Of a stretch of DNA of 9,589 nucleotides, positions 5,787 through 9,589 are shown one piece after another. Within the stretch, counting starts at the first letter, position 1; each line of letters starts with the position of its first letter. This stretch comes from Collinsella aerofaciens (GTDB lineage: Bacteria; Actinomycetota; Coriobacteriia; Coriobacteriales; Coriobacteriaceae). The DNA is taken from positions 248 through 9,836 of the forward strand of contig JAPJOH010000043.1 of NCBI GenBank assembly GCA_030826265.1. The letters run 5' to 3'. The position numbers were made by a program, and so were the translations under genes. A model generated the notes under the pieces. The model made no database searches and was not told where the DNA came from. It was given only the letters and a program-made list of their open reading frames with translations.

Positions 5787-6311
5787 ATGTGGTATGTCGT
5801 GCAGGTCGTCGGCGGCAGGGGGCGCCGCGTCCTCCATCTGGTGGAGCAGCTCGTCGATGATGACGTGCTGCAGGAGTGCTTCATCCCCCAGTACGAGATC
5901 ATGAAGAAGATCAAGGGCGAGTGGAAGCGCCGCTCCGAGATCCTGCTCCCCGGATACCTGTTCCTTATCACTGATAAGGTTGACCAGGCCGCGGACGAGC
6001 TCCGCAAGGTTCCCGCGTTTACCAAGCTCCTGGGAAACGACAACGCGTTCATTCTCCTTAACGCAGATGAGATAGCCTTCATCGATTCCTTCACGACCAA
6101 AGACCACCGCGTGGTGGAAATGTCGGAGGGCGTGATAGAAGGCGACGAGATCAGCATAACGAAAGGCCCGCTGGTCCACCATACCGCCCTGGTCAAGAAG
6201 ATCGACCGCCACAAGCGCCTGGCATACGTGGAAACAACGATGTTCGGCCGCAAGCTGAACCTCAAAGTCGGACTAGAGATTGTCAGAAAACACAGGAATA
6301 TATCAACTTGA
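5787..6311 (+). CDS. loaP: LoaP/UpxY-type NusG paralog, transcription antiterminator
   Basis: Specialised NusG paralog that joins the transcribing RNA polymerase and promotes processive antitermination of a long biosynthetic operon. The protein has 174 residues. An NGN domain covers about 1-100, beginning MWYVVQV and containing the NusG hallmark PGYLF at 55-59. A KOW domain follows at about 117-165 (EGDEISITKGPL, then VETTMFGRKLNLKVGLEIV). It is the first gene of the plus-strand polysaccharide operon, where LoaP genes typically lie, behind an unusually long leader. ATG at 5787 is fixed by AGGAGG 7 nt upstream, a typical WYVVQV start, and an in-frame TAG at 5760-5762 that rules out an earlier start. 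LoaP is preferred over RfaH or UpxY because of the Gram-positive context. The symbol reflects the family rather than a demonstrated orthologue. Confidence 0.88.
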   Translation: MWYVVQVVGGRGRRVLHLVEQLVDDDVLQECFIPQYEIMKKIKGEWKRRSEILLPGYLFLITDKVDQAADELRKVPAFTKLLGNDNAFILLNADEIAFIDSFTTKDHRVVEMSEGVIEGDEISITKGPLVHHTALVKKIDRHKRLAYVETTMFGRKLNLKVGLEIVRKHRNIST

Positions 6312-6402
6312 CGAAACTGCTGCCGCTATGGCGGCTGAGACGGCTCTACCGGGGGACGATTTCTGCCTTGAGGACGATCCGGCCGATTCAGCTGGAGACC
6401 GC

Positions 6403-7050
6403 ATGGCTGCCCGCCTGCATCCGGGCATTGAAGTTCGTCCGCCCCTCTCGCGTATTCCAAGCAAATCATATGCACACGTAAAACGCGCCTTCGACATCGT
6501 ATTCTCGGCCCTGGGCCTCGTGGCCCTGTCGCCCGTGCTCGCCGCCTGCGCGGTGGCCGTGAAGGCCACCTCCCAGGGGCCGGTGCTCTTCAAGCAGAAG
6601 CGCTGGGGTCGGGCGGGGAGCCGCTTTGAGTGCTGGAAGTTCCGCACCATGCTCGTGGAGACCCCGCCCGACATGCCCGCCCAGGATTTCGCCGACAAGG
6701 CGGCGTTCATGACGCCGGTGGGCAACTTCCTGCGGAGGTGGTCCCTCGACGAGCTCCCGCAGCTCGCGAACATCCTCAAGGGCGACATGTCGATCATCGG
6801 GCCACGCCCCGTCATCATCCGCGAGCGCCGGCTCATAGACCTGAGGATCCCGCTCAACGCCGAGGCTGTGCGCCCGGGACTCACCGGCTGGGCCCAGGTG
6901 AACGGCCGCAACCTCGTCTCCGACGAGGAGAAGGCTTTCCTTGACGGCGAGTACGTGGCCAACATGTCCCTCGCCTTCGACGCGAGGGTGTTCTTCAGGA
7001 CGATCTCCGTGGTGTTCAGCCGGCGCGGTGTGAACAGGGAAGCAAGATGA
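6403..7050 (+). CDS. Polyprenyl-phosphate sugar-1-phosphate transferase (initiating enzyme)
   Basis: Monotopic phosphoglycosyl transferase of the bacterial sugar transferase family. It moves a sugar-1-phosphate from a nucleotide sugar to undecaprenyl phosphate, the first step of repeat-unit synthesis at the inner face of the membrane. From ATG 6403 there are 215 residues: a membrane helix at about 32-54, FKQKRWGRAG and WKFRTM at about 63-83, SLDELPQ with the catalytic Asp-Glu pair (116-117), GDMSIIGPRPV (127-137) and PGLTGWAQVNGR (158-169). This short form lacks the extra N-terminal helices of WbaP. The start is uncertain: 6403 has GGAG 5 nt upstream, but the reading frame extends back to ATG 6328 and TTG 6280 without a good Shine-Dalgarno, and the Ala/Asp-rich codons there look possibly coding. 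The sugar carried cannot be read from the sequence. Confidence 0.9.
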   Translation: MAARLHPGIEVRPPLSRIPSKSYAHVKRAFDIVFSALGLVALSPVLAACAVAVKATSQGPVLFKQKRWGRAGSRFECWKFRTMLVETPPDMPAQDFADKAAFMTPVGNFLRRWSLDELPQLANILKGDMSIIGPRPVIIRERRLIDLRIPLNAEAVRPGLTGWAQVNGRNLVSDEEKAFLDGEYVANMSLAFDARVFFRTISVVFSRRGVNREAR

Positions 7051-7865
7051 GCACTATCGCCGGTCTTGTTTCGGTAATTATGCCTAATTATAACTGTGAA
7101 GCTTATATAAGCGAATCAATAGAATCCGTACTATCGCAAAGCTATTCGAATTGGGAATTGATAGTTGTCGATGACTGCTCATCCGATAACTCGGCAGAGG
7201 TTGTCAAAGCATTTTGTGACGCGAGTCCGAAAATTCATCTAGTAGAGTTAGCTGAAAACACAGGAGCAAGCAACGCAAGGAATGAGGGGATTTCCCTTGC
7301 GCAGGGGGAATACATTGCATTTCTTGATTGCGATGACATTTGGCTTCCCGAAAAGCTTTCAATGCAGGTTCAATTTATGAAAGAGAATTTCTGTGCATTC
7401 AGCTGTGCGTCATATGCGGTTATTTCTGAAGATGGAGCAAACAAAGGTGTCGTAAAGAAGCCGCCGGGAAGCGTTGGGTACCACAGATTGCTATATCTAG
7501 GGGATTCGATAGGGAATTCCACGGCTGTTTATAGTCAGCGGATGCTTGGGAAATGCTACGCACCCAGCATTAAGAAGCGAAATGACTACGCATTATGGTT
7601 AAGCATCCTTCGAGAAAATGACGTAAAGGTTTACGGCCTTCGGGAAGTAGTTGCCAATTATCGGGTGCGCGAGGGTAGTCTATCGTCCGGCAAACGCAAT
7701 CTTCCAAAATGGCAGTGGCATCTCTACCGAGAAATAGAGCATCTTTCCATCGCGTCAGCGGCACTAGCTTTTGTTATTTGGGCACTAAGCAAATCCATTG
7801 GTTATGGCGTGGACAAGCTGCTCGAATTGAATTTCAATAGAAGCGGCGCATTGAAAGTCGAATAG
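7047..7865 (+). CDS. Family 2 glycosyltransferase
   Basis: GT-A fold inverting glycosyltransferase that adds a sugar from a nucleotide donor to the lipid-linked repeat unit. Of 272 residues, the N-terminal donor-binding domain starts VSVIMPNYNCEAYISESIESV (about 8-28), with ELIVVDDCSSDNS (37-49), NTGASNARNEGI (71-82) and the metal-binding LDCDDIWLP (93-101). The acceptor region includes KKRNDYALWLSIL (176-188), where N-D-Y-A-L-W matches the usual E/N-D catalytic segment. A hydrophobic helix near 236-249 may associate with the membrane. ATG 7047 overlaps the sugar-transferase stop as ATGA, so translation is coupled. Codon use and base composition become clearly A/T-rich here compared with the preceding gene, suggesting acquired DNA. 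Donor and linkage are unknown. Confidence 0.92.
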   Translation: MSTIAGLVSVIMPNYNCEAYISESIESVLSQSYSNWELIVVDDCSSDNSAEVVKAFCDASPKIHLVELAENTGASNARNEGISLAQGEYIAFLDCDDIWLPEKLSMQVQFMKENFCAFSCASYAVISEDGANKGVVKKPPGSVGYHRLLYLGDSIGNSTAVYSQRMLGKCYAPSIKKRNDYALWLSILRENDVKVYGLREVVANYRVREGSLSSGKRNLPKWQWHLYREIEHLSIASAALAFVIWALSKSIGYGVDKLLELNFNRSGALKVE

Positions 7866-7868
7866 GCA

Positions 7869-8957
7869 ATGTATGTCCTGCTTATAAACGCTGCCCTGAT
7901 TGCTATCTACGGTCCTATTGTGTCAAGCAAAAGCAAGAAGGTTTGTGTAACGCTTATCGGCATTCAGCTGTTTTTGCTCCTGGCCCTTCGAGCCGAATCG
8001 TATGGGCCCGATGCTGAGATTTATGCTGCGGGGTATAGATATATTTCAAGCCTCACCTTTTCTCAAATGCTTGGTGCCCTTAATCCCAATATTCTCGACA
8101 ACGCGAATTTGATATACCTATACGACTTCGAAAATGGATGGGTCGTTTTAAACTGGCTACTTGCTTCTTTAGGGTTTAGCTATCAGGGATTAATTGTATT
8201 TCTAGCGGCAGTTACATCGTTCTCGTTCTGTTTCTTTTCTTTACGTTATTCAGATACGCCTTGGTTTACTCTATTCATTTTGAGCACCATGAATTTTCTC
8301 TGGTACTCGATTTCGATATTGAGACAGACGCTCGCTTTATCGATTTTTCTATTCGGCATCATCTATATCGTCAAGCGAAAACCCATCAAATTTATGTTGG
8401 TTATACTTTTGGCGATGATGTTTCATAGAGCAGTTATATTGGCGGCTTTGCTGTATCCGCTATCTAGAACCAAGATGACAAAGAGGAAGCTCACATATAT
8501 TTTTATTGCGTTCGTTGTGCTATGTGCGCTTTCCGCTTTTGTGTTGCCAGAAGTTCTGAAAATGATTCTCGGCGTATTTGGAAAAGAGGGGCTTGCTTTA
8601 AGTTTCTCATGGAATAGTCTCATCACTTTGCATATAGTGATCGTCGTCGCGATCCTACTTCTGTTCGATGTAGATAAAATGACTGAAGAATTTAATGCGA
8701 ACCTTTCATTGTGCGGAGTAGCTGCAAGTCTCCTCTTTTGTTCGGTATCGCTAAATAATGAAGTTCTAGCGCGTGCTGATGAATATCTTTGGATATTTGT
8801 CAGCCTTCTTATTCCAGTCTGTTTAAGGCAGGCTGATCCACGACTAGCTGTTTTAGGCAAAATGGGCGCGATCTGCTTACTATTGCCTTTCCTTGCGTAC
8901 CAGATATATGGAACAACTCTCGATCCGTACATTTCAATATTCGGACCGATTTTTTAG
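7869..8957 (+). CDS. EpsG/Wzy-like polysaccharide polymerase (integral membrane protein)
   Basis: A 362-residue, highly hydrophobic protein with about ten predicted membrane segments, matching the EpsG family that polymerises lipid-linked repeat units outside the membrane. Landmarks are ALRAESYGPDAEIYAAGY (39-56; family pattern of an Arg followed by G-x-D and Tyr), the extracellular FENGWVVLNWLL (87-98; usually E-x-G-W/Y), ILRQTLALSIFLFGIIY (150-166, with the conserved Arg-Gln) and MMFHRAVIL (183-191, conserved His). It starts 3 bp after the GT2 stop with no strong Shine-Dalgarno, so translation is probably coupled. Like its neighbour it is A/T-rich. Polymerases of this type are specific to a polysaccharide type and vary strongly between strains. 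Family is well supported; a flippase-type protein is less likely because of the EpsG motifs. Confidence 0.88.
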   Translation: MYVLLINAALIAIYGPIVSSKSKKVCVTLIGIQLFLLLALRAESYGPDAEIYAAGYRYISSLTFSQMLGALNPNILDNANLIYLYDFENGWVVLNWLLASLGFSYQGLIVFLAAVTSFSFCFFSLRYSDTPWFTLFILSTMNFLWYSISILRQTLALSIFLFGIIYIVKRKPIKFMLVILLAMMFHRAVILAALLYPLSRTKMTKRKLTYIFIAFVVLCALSAFVLPEVLKMILGVFGKEGLALSFSWNSLITLHIVIVVAILLLFDVDKMTEEFNANLSLCGVAASLLFCSVSLNNEVLARADEYLWIFVSLLIPVCLRQADPRLAVLGKMGAICLLLPFLAYQIYGTTLDPYISIFGPIF

Positions 8958-8961
8958 TTCT

Positions 8962-9537
8962 ATGAATGTCAATCCGAAAGTATTATTCGTAGCTAATAAA
9001 TTTGGAGGTGGCGGTGCGGAGAGGGTTACGTCTATTCTCTGCAACCACTTCTACGCTAAAGGCTACCGTTCGGGTGCCGTGTCTATAGACGAAGATCATT
9101 GTTCTTATGAATTGAGCCAGGGCGTAAAGATGTACGGTTGCCAGCCATGCCGCCAAAAGCATATCAATATAATTAAAAGGTTACATTTGATTAAAAGAGT
9201 CCTATCGGAGTTTGATCCCGACATAGTTGTTGCTCTTGGCCGCCCCATGAAATACGTACTGGCGGTTACTCGCGGAATGCAAGTCCAAACCGTTGCATCC
9301 GAGCGGAATTATCCGCCTTGCATTTATTCTGAAAGGGAATTTTGTGATTGCGTTAAGAATTATGAGCGAGCCTCACGGGTAGTGTTCCAAACCGAAGAAG
9401 TCCAACAGCTTTTCCCGACTGATATTGTAAGCAAATCTAAAGTCATACCGAATCCTCTTGTGACTGCGTTGCCGGAATATGGTGGTCCTTGCAGCAAAAG
9501 AATAGTCACCGCAGCGCGTCTTGAGCCGCAAAAGAAG
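8962..9537 (+). CDS. Family 4 glycosyltransferase, 3' part lost (probable IS interruption)
   Basis: Retaining GT-B glycosyltransferase, cytoplasmic or membrane-associated, adding a sugar to the repeat unit. The readable part is about 192 residues. It begins PKVLFVANKFGGGGAERVTSI with the family G-G-A-E-R motif (16-21), then DPDIVVALGRP (85-95), FQTEEVQQLF (142-151), KVIPNPLV (160-167) and the start of the C-terminal donor domain, RIVTAARLEPQKK (180-192). After EPQKK the family normally continues with an alpha helix of the type NHxxLIxAF; here the frame instead reads ALRWFLWERFRHRPSS, which does not fit. The change falls where a GGCTCTTC motif begins (9537). The frame stays open to the window edge but that part looks unrelated. 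It starts 4 bp after the polymerase stop with no clear ribosome binding site. Likely a broken gene. Confidence 0.8.
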
Positions 9538-9589
9538 GCTCTTCGGTGGTTTCTGTGGGAGAGATTCCGGCATAGGCCCAGCTCAGCGG
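9537..9589. mobile_element. Possible terminal end of an ISL3-family insertion sequence
   Basis: The sequence from 9537 starts GGCTCTTCGGTGG, the kind of terminal repeat recalled for ISL3-family elements (ends beginning GG, often GGCTCTTC). It begins exactly where the glycosyltransferase reading frame stops matching its family. Only 53 bp are present: no transposase, second repeat or target duplication can be seen. If this is an ISL3-type end, the 8-bp target duplication would be CAAAAGAA (9529-9536). Confidence 0.4.

Noticed and set aside
1..9589. CRISPR arrays, tRNA or rRNA genes, or phage genes.
   Set aside because: No regularly spaced repeats, tRNA-like folds, rRNA sequence or phage proteins were seen on reading both strands.

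Overview
The window is an exopolysaccharide/capsule locus from a Gram-positive, probably a high-G+C gut actinobacterium of the Coriobacteriia (Eggerthella-like). This placement is inferred. It rests on G+C-rich native genes, a class B sortase with an SPQTG-type surface protein, a Gram-positive-style split tyrosine kinase (CpsC/CpsD) with a CpsB-type PHP phosphatase, and a LoaP-type NusG paralog.

Layout. Left half, minus strand, read from high to low coordinates: a small secreted SPQTG-anchored surface protein (5012-4455) with a clear promoter (TTGACA, 18 nt, TATCAT) and a 12-bp stem terminator; then a class B sortase (4309-3452), an LCP (LytR-CpsA-Psr) glycopolymer ligase (3471-2266), a Wzz/CpsC membrane activator (2217-1555), a CpsD-type BY-kinase (1553-627), and a CpsB-type phosphatase (601 to beyond the left edge). 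Sortase and LCP overlap by 20 bp and CpsC and CpsD are 1 bp apart, so these five read as one operon. Right half, plus strand: a long leader (about 5412-5786) with a near-perfect 42-nt hairpin, then loaP-like antiterminator (5787), a phosphoglycosyl transferase that starts the repeat unit (about 6403), a GT2 glycosyltransferase (7047), an EpsG/Wzy-like polymerase (7869) and a GT4 glycosyltransferase (8962). The GT4 gene appears to be broken near 9537 by the end of an insertion sequence. The roughly 745-bp stretch between the two halves holds both divergent promoters and no convincing gene.

How it fits together. The sugar transferase loads the first sugar on the lipid carrier, the GT2 and GT4 extend it, and the EpsG-like protein polymerises it. 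CpsC/CpsD/CpsB set chain length and output by tyrosine phosphorylation. The LCP protein transfers the polymer to the wall or to a protein. LoaP probably lets RNA polymerase read through the long sugar operon. The most interesting point is that a sortase, a matching small sortase substrate and an LCP ligase sit together with a capsule regulatory module. This resembles in outline the Actinomyces oris arrangement in which an LCP glycosylates a sortase-anchored protein. From about 7050 rightward the base composition drops sharply, as in an exchangeable polysaccharide-type cassette.
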